A DNA stretch of 64,000 bases from positions 1-64,000 of the forward strand of contig CACFSO010000002.1 of assembly GCA_902568975.1 (NCBI GenBank), read 5' to 3'. Below are positions 36,614 through 46,935 of the stretch, piece by piece (position 1 is the first letter of the stretch; the number at the start of each line of letters is the position of its first letter). Source of the DNA: an uncultured Pelagibacteraceae bacterium. GTDB lineage: Bacteria; Pseudomonadota; Alphaproteobacteria; Pelagibacterales; Pelagibacteraceae. Made by a program: the position numbers and the translations under genes. Under the pieces are notes generated by a model. It was not told where the DNA came from, did no database searches, and saw nothing but the letters and a program-made list of their open reading frames with translations.

Positions 36614-37113
36614 TATCCTCTCTTCTCAATTATTTCGGATATTTTTTTATTTCTAAGCATAGAAATATTTTTTGGTGAATTTTGATTTTTTAAAGCTTTC
36701 ATACAGGCTCTTATTACATTATGTGGATTTGCAGATCCTAATGATTTTGCAACTATATCTTTAATTCCTAATACCTCGCAAACTGCTCTTATTGGGCCGC
36801 CAGCAATAATACCGGTTCCTTTTGGAGCAGATCTAAGTTTTATTTTTCCTGAACCATCTTTACCATAAATGTCATGGTGTATTGTTCTGCCTTCTCTAAG
36901 AGGTATTTGTATTAATTTACGTCTGGCTAACTCATTTGCTTTTTTTATAGCATCTGGTACTTGCTTTGCTTTAGCGTGAGCAACCCCAATTTTACCATTT
37001 TGATTTCCAACTACAACTAGAGCTGAAAAGCCAAATCTTCTACCACCTTTAACAACTTTTGTTATTCTGTTGATATGAACTAATTTTTCAAGATAATCAT
37101 TATTTTTTTCCAT
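36613..37113 (-). CDS. rpsE: 30S ribosomal protein S5
   Basis: Small-subunit protein important for decoding fidelity and mRNA helicase activity at the entry tunnel. The S5 double-stranded RNA-binding domain has INRITKVVKGGRRFGFSALVVVGNQNGKIGVA, and the C-terminal domain has GTGIIAGGPIRAVCEVLGIKDIVAKSLGS. Its 166 aa is normal. It directly joins rplO because L30 is absent. Confidence 0.97.
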   Translation of the reverse strand: MEKNNDYLEKLVHINRITKVVKGGRRFGFSALVVVGNQNGKIGVAHAKAKQVPDAIKKANELARRKLIQIPLREGRTIHHDIYGKDGSGKIKLRSAPKGTGIIAGGPIRAVCEVLGIKDIVAKSLGSANPHNVIRACMKALKNQNSPKNISMLRNKKISEIIEKRG

Positions 37114-37116
37114 AGC

Positions 37117-37473
37117 CTAAAAATCCATCCCATTCTTTCTTAAAGTTTCTGCAAAAATTTTTATCCTTCCGTGGTAACTGTAAAAACCTCTATCAAAATA
37201 TATTTTTTTTATTTTTTTTTCTAGTGCATTTTTTGCTAGTTTTTCTGCAACTGCAACTGATAATTCTGTTTTATTTTTTTTATTTAAAGACTTTATTTCT
37301 TTTTGTGTAGAAGAAGCAGATGCTAATGTTATATTTTTAATATCATCGATTATTTGTGCTGAAATATTCTTTGAAGATCTTGAAATAGTTAATCTAAATC
37401 TGTCACTATTAGAAACTTTCTTAAGTTTATTTCTAGTTCTAAATTTTCTCCTATCTAAAGCTTTTAATTTCAT
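37117..37473 (-). CDS. rplR: 50S ribosomal protein L18
   Basis: Binds 5S rRNA with L5 in the central protuberance. The N-terminal basic [12 protein letters not shown] and [20 protein letters not shown], and the C-terminal [23 protein letters not shown], are family landmarks. Its 118 aa is normal. It overlaps rplF by one base and precedes rpsE by 3 bp. Confidence 0.96.
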   Translation of the reverse strand: MKLKALDRRKFRTRNKLKKVSNSDRFRLTISRSSKNISAQIIDDIKNITLASASSTQKEIKSLNKKNKTELSVAVAEKLAKNALEKKIKKIYFDRGFYSYHGRIKIFAETLRKNGMDF

Positions 37474-38012
37474 TACTTTTTCTTTCCTTCTTTTCTAAGT
37501 ATGTATTGACCTTGTTCTTTTATACCTTTACCTTTGTATGGTTCGGGTGGACGTAAAGATTTTATTTTTGATGTTATCATACCAACATCGTGTTTATCAG
37601 AACCGAAAATTTTTATAATTGTTTGCTTTTCTACAGTTACTTTTATATTTTCAGGAATATCAAAATTAACATCGTGACTGAAGCCTAATTGAAGGTTCAA
37701 TTGTTTACCTTTCAAAGTTGCTCTATATCCTACTCCAACAAGTTCTAAAATTTTAGTATATCCTACACTAGTTCCAATTATTGCATTATTTACTAAACTT
37801 CTATTCATTCCCCAAAGTCTCTTGGTAGAAGCATCAATTTTTTTTGGTTTAATTGAAACTTCTTTACCTTCCTTAACATTTAAATCAAAAATATTTGTAT
37901 CTATATTTAATGATTTTTTACCAAGTGGTCCTTCCACATTTAAAATATTTCCGTTAAGTATAACCTTAACTTTTTCAGGAATTGAAATATTTATTTTACC
38001 AATTTTAGACAT
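37473..38012 (-). CDS. rplF: 50S ribosomal protein L6
   Basis: Two-domain RNA-binding protein at the GTPase-associated region. [17 protein letters not shown] starts domain 1. Domain 2 contains [24 protein letters not shown] and ends with [28 protein letters not shown], the L6 signature. Its 179 aa is normal. It has one-base overlaps with rpsH and rplR. Confidence 0.97.
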   Translation of the reverse strand: MSKIGKINISIPEKVKVILNGNILNVEGPLGKKSLNIDTNIFDLNVKEGKEVSIKPKKIDASTKRLWGMNRSLVNNAIIGTSVGYTKILELVGVGYRATLKGKQLNLQLGFSHDVNFDIPENIKVTVEKQTIIKIFGSDKHDVGMITSKIKSLRPPEPYKGKGIKEQGQYILRKEGKKK

Positions 38013-38407
38013 TAAAATACCTTACAAATGATTTCTCCACCAACTTTTTGCTTTCTTGCATCAATGTCAGTCATTACACCTTTTGGTGTTGATATTATAG
38101 CAATCCCAAGACCATTATTTATTTTAGGTAAACTTTCGGCACTTGAAAAAATTCTTCTACCAGGTTTTGAAATTCTTTGAATAGAATTTATAACTGGATT
38201 ACCAGAGTTATATTTTAGGTCTATTTCTAAATTGATTTTATTTTTTTCAGTTATTAATTGATAATTAATTATATATCCCTCAGATTTTAAAACTTCAGCT
38301 ATTTTTGTTTTAAATTTAGATGTAGGTAAAATAACTTTTTTATGATGTCTTAATTGAGCATTTTTTATTCTTGCTATCATATCCCCTATTGGGTCATTTA
38401 AACTCAT
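38012..38407 (-). CDS. rpsH: 30S ribosomal protein S8
   Basis: Binds helix 21 of 16S rRNA in the central domain. In E. coli it also represses spc-operon translation by binding its own mRNA; no such target is obvious here. DPIGDMIARIKNAQLRHHKKVILPTSK and GLGIAIISTPKGVMTDIDARKQKVGGEIICKVF are the N- and C-terminal signatures. Its 131 aa is normal. A 11-bp gap precedes it after rpsN. Confidence 0.97.
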   Translation of the reverse strand: MSLNDPIGDMIARIKNAQLRHHKKVILPTSKFKTKIAEVLKSEGYIINYQLITEKNKINLEIDLKYNSGNPVINSIQRISKPGRRIFSSAESLPKINNGLGIAIISTPKGVMTDIDARKQKVGGEIICKVF

Positions 38408-38418
38408 AATTTTCCTTT

Positions 38419-38724
38419 CTACCAGCTAGCCTTTACCATTCCTGGAATTTTTCCCTCTAAACCTAGTTGGCGCAAAGCTATTCGTGATATTCTTAATTTT
38501 CTATAAACTCCGTGTGGTCTTCCAGTAATTCTACATCTATTCATTACACGTGTCTTAGATGAATTTCTTGGTAGCTTTGATAATTTTTGCTGTGCATTAA
38601 ATCTTTCTTCTAAAGATAATTTTTTATTCATAATTATATCTTTTAGTTTTTTTCTTTTTAAATAATACCTGTCAGAAAGTTTAATTCTTTTATCATTTTT
38701 GTTTATTGAGCTTAGTTTCGCCAT
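38419..38724 (-). CDS. rpsN: 30S ribosomal protein S14 (zinc-independent form)
   Basis: Head protein next to S3 and S10. [16 protein letters not shown] and the C-terminal [40 protein letters not shown] are the S14 signatures. Its 101 aa and single cysteine, with no CxxC pairs, identify the C-minus form that does not bind zinc. It lies 1 bp after rplE. Confidence 0.97.
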   Translation of the reverse strand: MAKLSSINKNDKRIKLSDRYYLKRKKLKDIIMNKKLSLEERFNAQQKLSKLPRNSSKTRVMNRCRITGRPHGVYRKLRISRIALRQLGLEGKIPGMVKASW

Positions 38725-38725
38725 G

Positions 38726-39280
38726 TTAATTACCTTTTCTTTCCCTAAATGGAAAATTTAGTTTTTTTAATAACTCTAAACTATGAGTTTTATCGTGACT
38801 TTTAATTACTATCGTAATATCTAAACCTTTAATTTTATCAACTTTATCAAAATTAACTTCCGGAAAAATTATATGTTCTTTTACTCCGAATGTATAATTG
38901 CCAAATTTATCAAATCCATCTAGTGACAAACCTCTAAAATCTTTAATTCTAGGAAGTGCGATATTTACCAATCTATCAATAAACTCATACATTTTATTTT
39001 TTCTGAGAGTTACCTTTAATCCAGCATTCGTATTTTTTCTTGTTTTGAAATTTGATATCGACTTTTTAAATTTTGTGATGACTGGTTTTTGTCCTGTTAT
39101 TTTACCTAAATCCTCTTCACATGATTTTATTACCTTGGAATCATTACCATCAAGTCCAAGACCCATGTTTAAAACTATTTTAAGTATTTTCGGACCCATA
39201 TATATATTTTTATATCCAAACTTCTCTTTTAGAGATTTTTGAATTTCATTATTTATCAGCTCTTTTATTCTAGGTATCAT
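38726..39280 (-). CDS. rplE: 50S ribosomal protein L5
   Basis: 5S rRNA-binding protein of the central protuberance that contacts P-site tRNA. Landmarks are [45 protein letters not shown] and [33 protein letters not shown]. Its 184 aa is normal. It overlaps rplX by one base. Confidence 0.97.
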   Translation of the reverse strand: MIPRIKELINNEIQKSLKEKFGYKNIYMGPKILKIVLNMGLGLDGNDSKVIKSCEEDLGKITGQKPVITKFKKSISNFKTRKNTNAGLKVTLRKNKMYEFIDRLVNIALPRIKDFRGLSLDGFDKFGNYTFGVKEHIIFPEVNFDKVDKIKGLDITIVIKSHDKTHSLELLKKLNFPFRERKGN

Positions 39281-39525
39281 TATTTTTTAGCTTCAATTTT
39301 CTTTGTTTTTTTTTCATCTATTTTTGCAACATTAGAAATATGAATAAAATTTTCTTTTGAAATTATTCCTCCCTTTTTTTCTTTTGTTGTTTTGATGTGT
39401 TTTTTTACCATATTTATTCCTTTTACTTTTACTCTATTGTTTGTTCTTTGAATTTCAATTATTTCACCCTCTTTTTTTTTATCTTTCCCGCTCAAAATTA
39501 ATACTTTAGTTCCCTTTTTAATCAT
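39280..39525 (-). CDS. rplX: 50S ribosomal protein L24
   Basis: Assembly-initiator protein near the exit tunnel, with a KOW motif at its N-terminus ([41 protein letters not shown]). At 81 aa it is shorter than the ~103-aa E. coli protein, because the C-terminal half is trimmed to a Lys/Ile-rich tail. It lies 1 bp after rplN. Confidence 0.94.
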   Translation of the reverse strand: MIKKGTKVLILSGKDKKKEGEIIEIQRTNNRVKVKGINMVKKHIKTTKEKKGGIISKENFIHISNVAKIDEKKTKKIEAKK

Positions 39526-39526
39526 T

Positions 39527-39895
39527 TTATAAAACCTCTGGGGCTAGTGAAATTATTTTCATTTGTCCACGATTTCGCAATTCCCTCGTAACAGGACCAA
39601 AAATTCTAGTACCTATTGGTTCACCTTTTTCATCTGTCAATACTGCAGCATTATTGTCAAATTTCACTTTTGAACCATCATTTCTATGTATTCCTTTTTT
39701 AACTCTAACAACAACAGCTTTATAAACAGAGCCCTTTTTTACTTTTCCTTTTGGGATGGCTTCTTTTACTGCTACAACAATTGTATCGCCTATACTCGCA
39801 TATCTTCTTTTTGAGCCTCCAAGAACTTTGATACATTCTATTTTTTTTGCTCCAGTGTTATCTGCTACATATAATTCTGTTTGAACCTGTATCAT
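39527..39895 (-). CDS. rplN: 50S ribosomal protein L14
   Basis: Intersubunit-face protein that contacts L19 and 16S helix 14. [33 protein letters not shown] and ILTD-type motif [23 protein letters not shown] are characteristic. Its 122 aa is exact for the family. Its ATG overlaps the rpsQ stop (ATGA). Confidence 0.98.
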   Translation of the reverse strand: MIQVQTELYVADNTGAKKIECIKVLGGSKRRYASIGDTIVVAVKEAIPKGKVKKGSVYKAVVVRVKKGIHRNDGSKVKFDNNAAVLTDEKGEPIGTRIFGPVTRELRNRGQMKIISLAPEVL

Positions 39896-40128
39896 TTTTT
39901 TTCTCCTAAAACTTGGAATTTTTTTGTTTTTGAAAAAGGTCTGCTTTCAATTATTGATACCTTGTCACCATTTTTGTATTGATTTTTCTCATCATGAGCA
40001 CTGTAATTTTTTCTTGCTTTGATAATTTTTTTTAAAACTGGGTGTTGATATTTACGCTCAACCATAACTGTAATTGTTTTATTTGGCTTATCGCTGACAA
40101 CTATACCTGTTAAAATTTTTTTAGGCAT
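39892..40128 (-). CDS. rpsQ: 30S ribosomal protein S17
   Basis: Primary 16S rRNA-binding protein of the 5' domain. [36 protein letters not shown] is the family start, with [34 protein letters not shown] downstream. I trimmed the ORF to the ATG at 40128 (78 aa), because the longer ORF adds eleven residues from inside rpmC. With this start it overlaps rpmC by 8 bp and rplN by 4 bp. Confidence 0.95.
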   Translation of the reverse strand: MPKKILTGIVVSDKPNKTITVMVERKYQHPVLKKIIKARKNYSAHDEKNQYKNGDKVSIIESRPFSKTKKFQVLGEKK

Positions 40129-40309
40129 TATTATCCTTGGAAAATGTTTTAAGTCTAGCAATTGTTTTTTTTATTTCTCTTATTTTAGATGGGTTTTTGA
40201 TTTGACTATTAATCTTCTGAAATCTAAAATTAAAAAGATCCTTTTTAAGCTTATCTATATCTTTGATAGCCTGACTCTTTGTAAGTTTTTTTATATCTTT
40301 TTTTTTCAT
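40121..40309 (-). CDS. rpmC: 50S ribosomal protein L29
   Basis: Small helical protein at the exit tunnel that forms part of the SRP/trigger-factor docking site. I trimmed the ORF to the ATG at 40309 (62 aa), [21 protein letters not shown], because residues upstream are out-of-frame rplP sequence and L29 is normally 60-70 aa. The L29 core [33 protein letters not shown] is clear. It starts 1 bp after the rplP stop. Confidence 0.95.
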   Translation of the reverse strand: MKKKDIKKLTKSQAIKDIDKLKKDLFNFRFQKINSQIKNPSKIREIKKTIARLKTFSKDNNA

Positions 40310-40310
40310 T

Positions 40311-40718
40311 TTATATTCTCTTAATAAATTTACATTTAATAGGAAGTTTTGCTGATGCTTTGTAAAGTGCTTCTCTAGCAATTTGCTCTGTAACACCATC
40401 TACTTCAAATAATATTCTTCCAGGTTTAACTCTGCATGCCCAAAACTCAGGAGCACCTTTTCCTTTACCCATTCTTACCTCTGTAGGTTTTTTTGATACT
40501 GGAATGTTTGGAAACATTCTTGTCCAAACTCTTCCTTGTCTTTTCATGTGTCTTGTTAAAGCTACTCTTGCTGCTTCGATTTGTTTTCCAATAACTCTGT
40601 CTGGCTGTATAGCTTTAAGCCCATAAGCTCCATAATTCATAAGATTGCATCTTGAAGCCTTTCCATGAATTCTTCCTTTGTGAGCTTTTCTGTATTTTGT
40701 TCTAGTAGGTTGTAACAT
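40311..40718 (-). CDS. rplP: 50S ribosomal protein L16
   Basis: Binds near the A site and peptidyl-transferase entrance. [62 protein letters not shown] and [18 protein letters not shown] are unmistakable. Its 135 aa is normal. It is 2 bp after rpsC. Confidence 0.98.
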   Translation of the reverse strand: MLQPTRTKYRKAHKGRIHGKASRCNLMNYGAYGLKAIQPDRVIGKQIEAARVALTRHMKRQGRVWTRMFPNIPVSKKPTEVRMGKGKGAPEFWACRVKPGRILFEVDGVTEQIAREALYKASAKLPIKCKFIKRI

Positions 40719-40720
40719 AA

Positions 40721-41380
40721 CTATCTTTTATTTGTTTCTTGATTAAATTCTTTTGTAAAAATTTCTCCTTTATAAATCCAAACTTTTATTCCAATAATTC
40801 CATATGTGGTAAGCGCCTCTGCCTCTGCATAATCAATATCCGCTCTTAAAGTATGGGAAGGTATACTTCCGTCTCTTAACCATTCGGTTCTTGCAATTTC
40901 GTTTCCACCTAATCTACCGCTTATAGATACCTTTATACCTTTTGCACCTAGTCTTAACGCAGATTGCATAGCTCTTTTCATTGCTCTTCTATATGAAACT
41001 CTTTTAACTAACTGTTGTGCAATATTTTCTGCAACTAAATAACTGTTAGTTTCAGGTTTTTTTACTTCTTTAATATTTAAAACTACCTCGTTTGTAGTTA
41101 AATTTGATAGTTTGCCTTTAATTTTTTCTATATCGCTACCTTTTTTACCAATAACAAAACCAGGTCTAGAAGTATAAATTGTAACAAAGCATTTTTTTGA
41201 TGTTCTTTCTATCATTACCTTTGAAACACCTGAATTAATTACATTTTTTTTTATAAATTCTCTAATTTTAAAATCTTCAATTAAGTAATTACCAAAATCT
41301 TTCTTTTTAGCATACCATACGGAGTCCCAACCTCTATTAATGCCTAATCTTAAACCTACCGGATTAACTTTTTGACCCAT
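40721..41380 (-). CDS. rpsC: 30S ribosomal protein S3
   Basis: mRNA-entry-channel protein with an N-terminal KH type 2 domain. [26 protein letters not shown] starts it, the KH motif is [25 protein letters not shown], and the C-terminal domain has [23 protein letters not shown] and [16 protein letters not shown]. Its 219 aa lies within the family range. It overlaps rplV by 17 bp. Confidence 0.97.
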   Translation of the reverse strand: MGQKVNPVGLRLGINRGWDSVWYAKKKDFGNYLIEDFKIREFIKKNVINSGVSKVMIERTSKKCFVTIYTSRPGFVIGKKGSDIEKIKGKLSNLTTNEVVLNIKEVKKPETNSYLVAENIAQQLVKRVSYRRAMKRAMQSALRLGAKGIKVSISGRLGGNEIARTEWLRDGSIPSHTLRADIDYAEAEALTTYGIIGIKVWIYKGEIFTKEFNQETNKR

Positions 41381-41759
41381 GTTTTTCCTCTTGTTTTTGT
41401 TTTTCAGTTAATATTATTGTAAGATTTGAATAAGGTTTCATTATAGGAGCGGCCCTTCCTTTAGCTCTTGGTCTAAATCTTTTCATAACAATTTGTTTTC
41501 CACAATAAGCTTCTTTTATAAATAATTTATCAATATCATATTGAAAGTTATTTTCAGCATTAGCTATAGCTGATGAAATTGTTTTTTTTATATCTTTAGA
41601 TATTCTCTTATCTGAAAAAGATAAATCTCTAATTGCTATATCTGCCTTTTTTCCAACTATGGATTTTAATAAAGGCTTAAGTTTTCTAGTACTAGATCTA
41701 ACGCTTTTATTTATTGATTTAACTAATTTTATATCTTCTTCTTTTTTTTTATTTTTCAT
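41364..41759 (-). CDS. rplV: 50S ribosomal protein L22
   Basis: Exit-tunnel protein with an extended beta-hairpin. The core has [28 protein letters not shown] and [39 protein letters not shown], the hairpin signature. The N-terminal ~20 residues are extra Lys/Ser-rich sequence relative to E. coli L22. Its 3' end overlaps rpsC by 17 bp, the largest overlap inside the S10 cluster. Confidence 0.96.
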   Translation of the reverse strand: MKNKKKEEDIKLVKSINKSVRSSTRKLKPLLKSIVGKKADIAIRDLSFSDKRISKDIKKTISSAIANAENNFQYDIDKLFIKEAYCGKQIVMKRFRPRAKGRAAPIMKPYSNLTIILTEKQKQEEKHGSKS

Positions 41760-41761
41760 AT

Positions 41762-42073
41762 CTATTTTTTACTTTCACTTTTAGTTGCTCCTTCTTCAGC
41801 TTTTGCTTTTTTATCAGCAGGAGTGTGGCCAAAAAATTGTCTACTAGGTGCAAATTCTCCAAATTTATGACCTACCATATCTTCAGATACTGTAATTGGT
41901 ATAAATTTTTTACCATTATAGATTAAAAAGCTGACACCAACAAAATCAGGAATGATTGTTGATTTTCTTGACCATGTTTTGATTGGTTTTCTTTGTGGAT
42001 CATTTTTTTGTTTATCAACTTTTTTGATCAAACTTTCTTCAACAAATGGTCCTTTCCAAACTGATCTTGCCAT
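41762..42073 (-). CDS. rpsS: 30S ribosomal protein S19
   Basis: Head protein forming intersubunit bridges with L5. [22 protein letters not shown] and [54 protein letters not shown] are fully standard. A short Lys/Glu/Ala-rich C-terminal tail brings it to 103 aa (about 92 is usual). It is 2 bp from both neighbours. Confidence 0.97.
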   Translation of the reverse strand: MARSVWKGPFVEESLIKKVDKQKNDPQRKPIKTWSRKSTIIPDFVGVSFLIYNGKKFIPITVSEDMVGHKFGEFAPSRQFFGHTPADKKAKAEEGATKSESKK

Positions 42074-42075
42074 AT

Positions 42076-42909
42076 CTAAACTCTTTTCTTCTTTCTTCTT
42101 CTAATAATGAATTTATCTGTTCTTTTATTATCTCTTGTTTTTAATCCTTTTGCTGATTGCCCTTTTGGAGAAACTGGATGTCTACCTCCTGCTGATTTAC
42201 CTTCTCCACCACCATGAGGGTGATCTACTGGATTCATTACAACTCCTCTTGTATGAGGTCTTCTTCCAAGCCATCTTGATCTTCCAGCTTTTCCTATTTT
42301 TATATTTTTTTGATCAGGATTAGATAAAACTCCAATTGTGGCTAATGATCGTGAATCAATTTTTCTAACTTCTCCTGATGTCATTTTAATTATTGAGTAA
42401 TTACCATCAATTCCAGAAATTGTAACAGAAGATCCAGCGGCTCTTGCAATTTTTCCTCCTCCGCCAGGTTGTAGTTCAACATTGTGAATATTTATTCCAA
42501 CGGGTATATCTTTAAGTGGCAAACAATTTCCAATCTTTATTTCAGAGTTAGAGCCGTTTTGAATTTTGTCACCAATTTTTATTTTTTGTGGTGCTAGGTA
42601 ATAAAATCTTTTGCCATCTTCAAATTTAACAAGCATAATATGGCATGATCTATTAGGGTCATATTCCACACGTTCAATTTCACCAACCATATCAAATTTT
42701 TTTCTATAAAAATCTATATTTCTATATTTGTGTTTATGCCCACCACCATGGTTTCTTGATGTAATTCTTCCAAGGTTATTCCGTCCTTTTGAAGCATAAT
42801 TTTTAGAAGTAAGTGATTTATATGGCTTACCCTTCCAAAGATTTTCTCTATTTATCAGAACAGTTCCTCTTGTAGATTTTGTATATGGTTTAAAAGTTTT
42901 TAGGGTCAT
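42076..42909 (-). CDS. rplB: 50S ribosomal protein L2
   Basis: Large-subunit protein needed for subunit joining and near the peptidyl-transferase centre. [23 protein letters not shown], the SH3-like core and the C-terminal [35 protein letters not shown], with the important His, are intact. Its 277 aa is normal. It follows rplW after 3 bp. Confidence 0.98.
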   Translation of the reverse strand: MTLKTFKPYTKSTRGTVLINRENLWKGKPYKSLTSKNYASKGRNNLGRITSRNHGGGHKHKYRNIDFYRKKFDMVGEIERVEYDPNRSCHIMLVKFEDGKRFYYLAPQKIKIGDKIQNGSNSEIKIGNCLPLKDIPVGINIHNVELQPGGGGKIARAAGSSVTISGIDGNYSIIKMTSGEVRKIDSRSLATIGVLSNPDQKNIKIGKAGRSRWLGRRPHTRGVVMNPVDHPHGGGEGKSAGGRHPVSPKGQSAKGLKTRDNKRTDKFIIRRRKKKRV

Positions 42910-42912
42910 CTG

Positions 42913-43206
42913 TTAAATACCTGTTGTAAGGTCAATATTTTGGCCTTTTTTTAAGGTTATTATTGCTTTTTTATATCCTTTTATTGAAACCTTTCTTCCT
43001 CTTGTTATCTTTATTTTTCTTTTTTTATTAATAATATTAATTTTAGTAACATTTACTTTAAAAATTTTCTCTATACTTTTTTTAAGATTTTTTTTATTAG
43101 CTTTTTTTGGAACTTTAAAAACAATCTTGTTAAGTGAAGATAAATTTGTAGATTTTTCAGTTATTACAGGAAATAAAATTTTATCAAATAAATGTACTTT
43201 ATTCAT
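42913..43206 (-). CDS. rplW: 50S ribosomal protein L23
   Basis: Exit-tunnel protein that docks trigger factor and SRP. LFDKILFPVITEKSTNLSSLNKIVFKVPKKANKKNLKKSIEKIFKVNVTKINI is the L23 core. Its 97 aa is normal, and nearly a third of the residues are Lys. Its first base is shared with the end of rplD. Confidence 0.95.
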   Translation of the reverse strand: MNKVHLFDKILFPVITEKSTNLSSLNKIVFKVPKKANKKNLKKSIEKIFKVNVTKINIINKKRKIKITRGRKVSIKGYKKAIITLKKGQNIDLTTGI

Positions 43207-43829
43207 TATGAATATCTCTTTTCTAATTCTTTAATTGCAGTTTCTGTAAAAATTAATTTTTTATATTTAACAATATCAAAAGCACTAAAATGGTTTATGT
43301 CTGTAACTTTAACATTTGGTATATTTCTTATTGATCTATGTATTTTTTCTTTTGAAGATTTATCTAATATAAATAATGAATTAATTGCTTGAAATTTTTT
43401 TAAAATAATATTCATTTCTTTAGTTTTATTAATCTCTTTCTTAAAATCATCAAATACAATTAAATTATTTAATTTATTTTTCTCAGTTATCAAAGATGAA
43501 ATGCTTTTCTTTTTTTCACTTTTATTTAATTTTCTAATTTTATAGTTTGATTGACCTTTAGGACCATGTGCAACACCACCACCAACAAAAATTGGTGCTT
43601 TTCTGCTAGCATGTCGTGCATTTCCTGTTCCTTTTTGTGCATAAATTTTTGCAGTTGAGCCAATTATTTCATTTTTTTGTTTAGTTTTACTTTTCCTTGA
43701 TTTGTAATTTGCATTTGTTTTATATAATACATTGCTAACTAATTGTTTATTCACTTTTGATAAAAAAATTTTATCTAAAACTTCAATTGATTCTTTTTTT
43801 CCATCAATATTTATTTTTTCAATTTTCAT
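43206..43829 (-). CDS. rplD: 50S ribosomal protein L4
   Basis: Exit-tunnel protein with an extended loop. In E. coli it also represses the S10 operon; the mRNA leader it would need is not evident here, because rpsJ follows fusA by 2 bp. The loop signature is KIYAQKGTGNARHASRKAPIFVGGGVAHGP. Its 207 aa is normal. It abuts rplC with no gap. Confidence 0.96.
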   Translation of the reverse strand: MKIEKINIDGKKESIEVLDKIFLSKVNKQLVSNVLYKTNANYKSRKSKTKQKNEIIGSTAKIYAQKGTGNARHASRKAPIFVGGGVAHGPKGQSNYKIRKLNKSEKKKSISSLITEKNKLNNLIVFDDFKKEINKTKEMNIILKKFQAINSLFILDKSSKEKIHRSIRNIPNVKVTDINHFSAFDIVKYKKLIFTETAIKELEKRYS

Positions 43830-44540
43830 TTATTTTTTCTTTTTGTCTGGTATTTTTTTTTGTTTTTCAAGAACTTCGATTTTTTCAGGTATTGTAAGTT
43901 TTTGAATATTTTTGGCTGATTTTTTGACTAAGATTTTTGAGTTTTTAGATCCAGGTATAGAACCTTTTAAGTATAACAAGTTATTTTCTGTATCTGTTTT
44001 GATTATCTCTAAATTTTGAATAGTTCTTAATTTATTGCCCATTTGCCCTGCCATTTTTTTTCCTTTGAAAACTTTTCCTGGGTCTTGTCTTTGACCAGTA
44101 GACCCATGAGACCTATGAGAGACAGAAACGCCATGGGAAGCTCTTAAACCGCTAAAATTATGCCTTTTCATAACTCCTGCAAAACCTTTTCCAATAGTTT
44201 TTGATTTTACATCAACAAATTTTATATCTTTAAAAATCTCTAAACCTAATTCATTACCTTCTTTATAGTTATCTAAACTTTTGACTTTAAATTCTTTTAA
44301 AATCTTTTTAGCTTCAGTTTTTCTTTTAGAAAAATAACCCTTCATTGCTTTATTTAATTTTGAATTTTTTATATTTTCAAAGCCTATTTGAATTGCTTGA
44401 TATCCTCTTTTTTCCTTATTTATTAACTGAATTATTCTTCCTTTCTCCATTTTAATAATAGTAACTGGAACTGATTGACCGGTTTTATAAAACTCTCTTG
44501 ACATACCAATTTTCTTTCCAATTAAAGCAATCTCGGTCAT
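43830..44540 (-). CDS. rplC: 50S ribosomal protein L3
   Basis: Assembly-initiator protein reaching towards the peptidyl-transferase centre. ALIGKKIGMSREFYKTGQSVPVTII starts it, and GKGFAGVMKRHNFSGLRASHGVSVSHRSHGSTGQRQDPGKVFKGKKMAGQMG is the L3 loop. A Lys-rich tail of about 20 residues ends the 236-aa protein. GGAGAT about 13 bp upstream of the ATG is one of the few Shine-Dalgarno-like sequences in this cluster. Confidence 0.97.
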   Translation of the reverse strand: MTEIALIGKKIGMSREFYKTGQSVPVTIIKMEKGRIIQLINKEKRGYQAIQIGFENIKNSKLNKAMKGYFSKRKTEAKKILKEFKVKSLDNYKEGNELGLEIFKDIKFVDVKSKTIGKGFAGVMKRHNFSGLRASHGVSVSHRSHGSTGQRQDPGKVFKGKKMAGQMGNKLRTIQNLEIIKTDTENNLLYLKGSIPGSKNSKILVKKSAKNIQKLTIPEKIEVLEKQKKIPDKKKK

Positions 44541-44542
44541 AA

Positions 44543-44851
44543 TTAAATTTTTATCTCCACATCAACTCCGGATGCTAGATCTAACTTCATTAATGCTTCT
44601 ACTGTTTGTGGAGTTGGTTCTATTATATCTATCAATCTTTTATGTGTTCTAGTTTCAAATTGTTCTCTACTTTTTTTATCAATATGAGGAGATCTTAATA
44701 CAGTATATCTCTCTATTTTAGTTGGTAATGGAATTGGACCTTTAATATTTGCACCAGTTCTTTTAACTGTATTAACGATTTCCTCAGTAGATTGATCTAA
44801 AACTTTATTATCATATGCTCTCAATTTTATTCTAATATTTTGTTTTTCCAT
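44543..44851 (-). CDS. rpsJ: 30S ribosomal protein S10
   Basis: Head protein that doubles as the NusE transcription antitermination factor. [40 protein letters not shown] and [38 protein letters not shown] are family-standard. Its 102 aa is normal. It lies 2 bp after fusA, so the S10 cluster is fused directly to the str cluster with no leader and no tuf in between. Confidence 0.98.
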   Translation of the reverse strand: MEKQNIRIKLRAYDNKVLDQSTEEIVNTVKRTGANIKGPIPLPTKIERYTVLRSPHIDKKSREQFETRTHKRLIDIIEPTPQTVEALMKLDLASGVDVEIKI

Positions 44852-44853
44852 AA

Positions 44854-46929
44854 TTAACCTGTCTTCTTGGTAACCTCATCTTGTACATTTTGTGGTACTT
44901 TATCGTAATGATCAAAAAACATAGAATATTGAGCTCTGCCTTGTGACATAGATCTTAAACTATTTATATAACCAAACATATTCGCTAATGGCACCATTGC
45001 TGTAATGACTGTAGCGTTACCTCTTTGCTCTTGTGTATTAATTTGACCTCTTCTGCTATTTAAGTCTCCAATCACATCACCCATATAATCTTCGGGTGTT
45101 ACTACCTCAACTCTCATAACTGGTTCAAGTAATTTTAAGGTTCCTCTTGAACAAGCTTCTTTAAAACATTGTCTGGAAGCAAGTTCAAATGCAAGTACGC
45201 TAGAGTCAACATCGTGATGTAATCCATCAAGAATGGTTACCTTATAATCAATTATAGGAAATCCAGCTAAAATTCCACCATCTGCTATTGTTTCAATTCC
45301 TTTTTCTACTCCTGGAATAAATTCTTTAGGAATTGAACCACCTTTAATTTTACTTTCAACTTCTCTACCTTTTCCAGGTTCTAAGGGTTCTACAGATAAT
45401 TTCACTCTTGCAAATTGACCAGCTCCTCCGCTTTGTTTTTTATGTGTATAGTCAAATTCTGCTGAACTTAAAATTGTTTCACGATATGCTACTTGTGGAG
45501 CTCCTATATTAGCTTCTACCTTAAATTCTCTTTTCATTCTATCTACAATTATATCCAAATGTAATTCACCCATCCCTTTAATAATTGTTTGTCCCGATTC
45601 TTCATCTGTAGTTACTCGAAATGATGGATCTTCTTTAGCTAATCTTCCTAGTGCTTCGCCCATCTTCTCCTGATCACCTTTAGTTTTAGGTTCTACTGCT
45701 ATCTCTATTACTGGATCAGGAAATTCCATTGGTTCTAACAAAACAGGAAATTCTTCATTTGAAAGTGTATGACCAGTTATAGTATTTTTTAATCCAGCTA
45801 AAGCTACTATATCTCCTGTATTAGCTTCTTTAATATCTTCTCTAGAGTTGGCATGCATTAACAACATTCGGCCGACTCTTTCTTCTTTATCTTTTGATGT
45901 ATTATAAATTCCTGTGCCTGACTTGATTGTTCCTGAATATATTCTGATAAATGTTAAAGAACCAACAAAAGGATCGTTTGCAACCTTAAATGCAAGAGCA
46001 GAAAAGGGAGCTTTATCATCAAACTTCATCTCTAATTCTTCATCTGATCCTGGCTTGGTACCATTTATAGATCCAATATCTTGTGGACTTGGAAGATAAT
46101 CTACAACTGCATCTAATAATGGTTGAACACCTTTATTTTTAAATGCTGATCCTGTTAAAACTGGTACAAAATCAAATTTTAAACAACCTTTTCTTATACA
46201 GTTTTTAAGATCATTTTCAGAAATATCCTTACCATTTAGATAGTCTTCCATTAATTTTTCATCTTGCTCAACTGCTAATTCTACTAATTCTTGACGGTAT
46301 TTCTTTGCATTTTCTTTTAAATCTTCGGGAATATCAGTGATTTCGAATTCTGCACCTAAGGTTTCATCTTTCCAAACTACTGCTTTCATTTTAATTAGGT
46401 CAACCACTCCCTTCAAAGAAGACTCGATACCAATGGGAATCTGAGTGACCAAGGGTTTAGCACCTAATCTTTCTTTGATCATATCTACACACATTAAAAA
46501 ATTTGCACCAGTTCTATCTAATTTATTTATGAAACAAATTCTTGGTACTTTATATTTATCAGCTTGTCTCCAAACTGTTTCAGATTGTGGTTCTACACCA
46601 GCAACACCATCAAACACTGCAACAGCTCCATCAAGTACTTTTAATGATCTCTCTACTTCAATTGTAAAATCTACATGCCCAGGTGTATCTATAATATTAA
46701 TTCTATGATCTCTCCAAAAACAAGTTGTAGCTGCAGAAGTAATCGTAATTCCTCTCTCTTGCTCTTGCTCCATCCAATCCATTGTTGCAGCACCATCATG
46801 TACTTCACCAATTTTATGACTTTTGCCGGTATAATATAATATTCTTTCAGTGGTTGTGGTTTTGCCTGCATCTATATGAGCCATGATCCCAATATTTCTA
46901 TATTTATTTAAATTATGAGTTCTTGGCAT
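44854..46929 (-). CDS. fusA: Translation elongation factor G
   Basis: GTPase that drives ribosomal translocation and, with RRF, recycling. The G-domain has the P-loop in [31 protein letters not shown] and NKLDRTGAN. Domain IV has [28 protein letters not shown], and the C-terminus has [28 protein letters not shown]. Its 691 aa is normal. It follows rpsG by 6 bp. Usually tuf comes next, but here rpsJ does. Confidence 0.98.
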   Translation of the reverse strand: MPRTHNLNKYRNIGIMAHIDAGKTTTTERILYYTGKSHKIGEVHDGAATMDWMEQEQERGITITSAATTCFWRDHRINIIDTPGHVDFTIEVERSLKVLDGAVAVFDGVAGVEPQSETVWRQADKYKVPRICFINKLDRTGANFLMCVDMIKERLGAKPLVTQIPIGIESSLKGVVDLIKMKAVVWKDETLGAEFEITDIPEDLKENAKKYRQELVELAVEQDEKLMEDYLNGKDISENDLKNCIRKGCLKFDFVPVLTGSAFKNKGVQPLLDAVVDYLPSPQDIGSINGTKPGSDEELEMKFDDKAPFSALAFKVANDPFVGSLTFIRIYSGTIKSGTGIYNTSKDKEERVGRMLLMHANSREDIKEANTGDIVALAGLKNTITGHTLSNEEFPVLLEPMEFPDPVIEIAVEPKTKGDQEKMGEALGRLAKEDPSFRVTTDEESGQTIIKGMGELHLDIIVDRMKREFKVEANIGAPQVAYRETILSSAEFDYTHKKQSGGAGQFARVKLSVEPLEPGKGREVESKIKGGSIPKEFIPGVEKGIETIADGGILAGFPIIDYKVTILDGLHHDVDSSVLAFELASRQCFKEACSRGTLKLLEPVMRVEVVTPEDYMGDVIGDLNSRRGQINTQEQRGNATVITAMVPLANMFGYINSLRSMSQGRAQYSMFFDHYDKVPQNVQDEVTKKTG

Positions 46930-46935
46930 AATATT

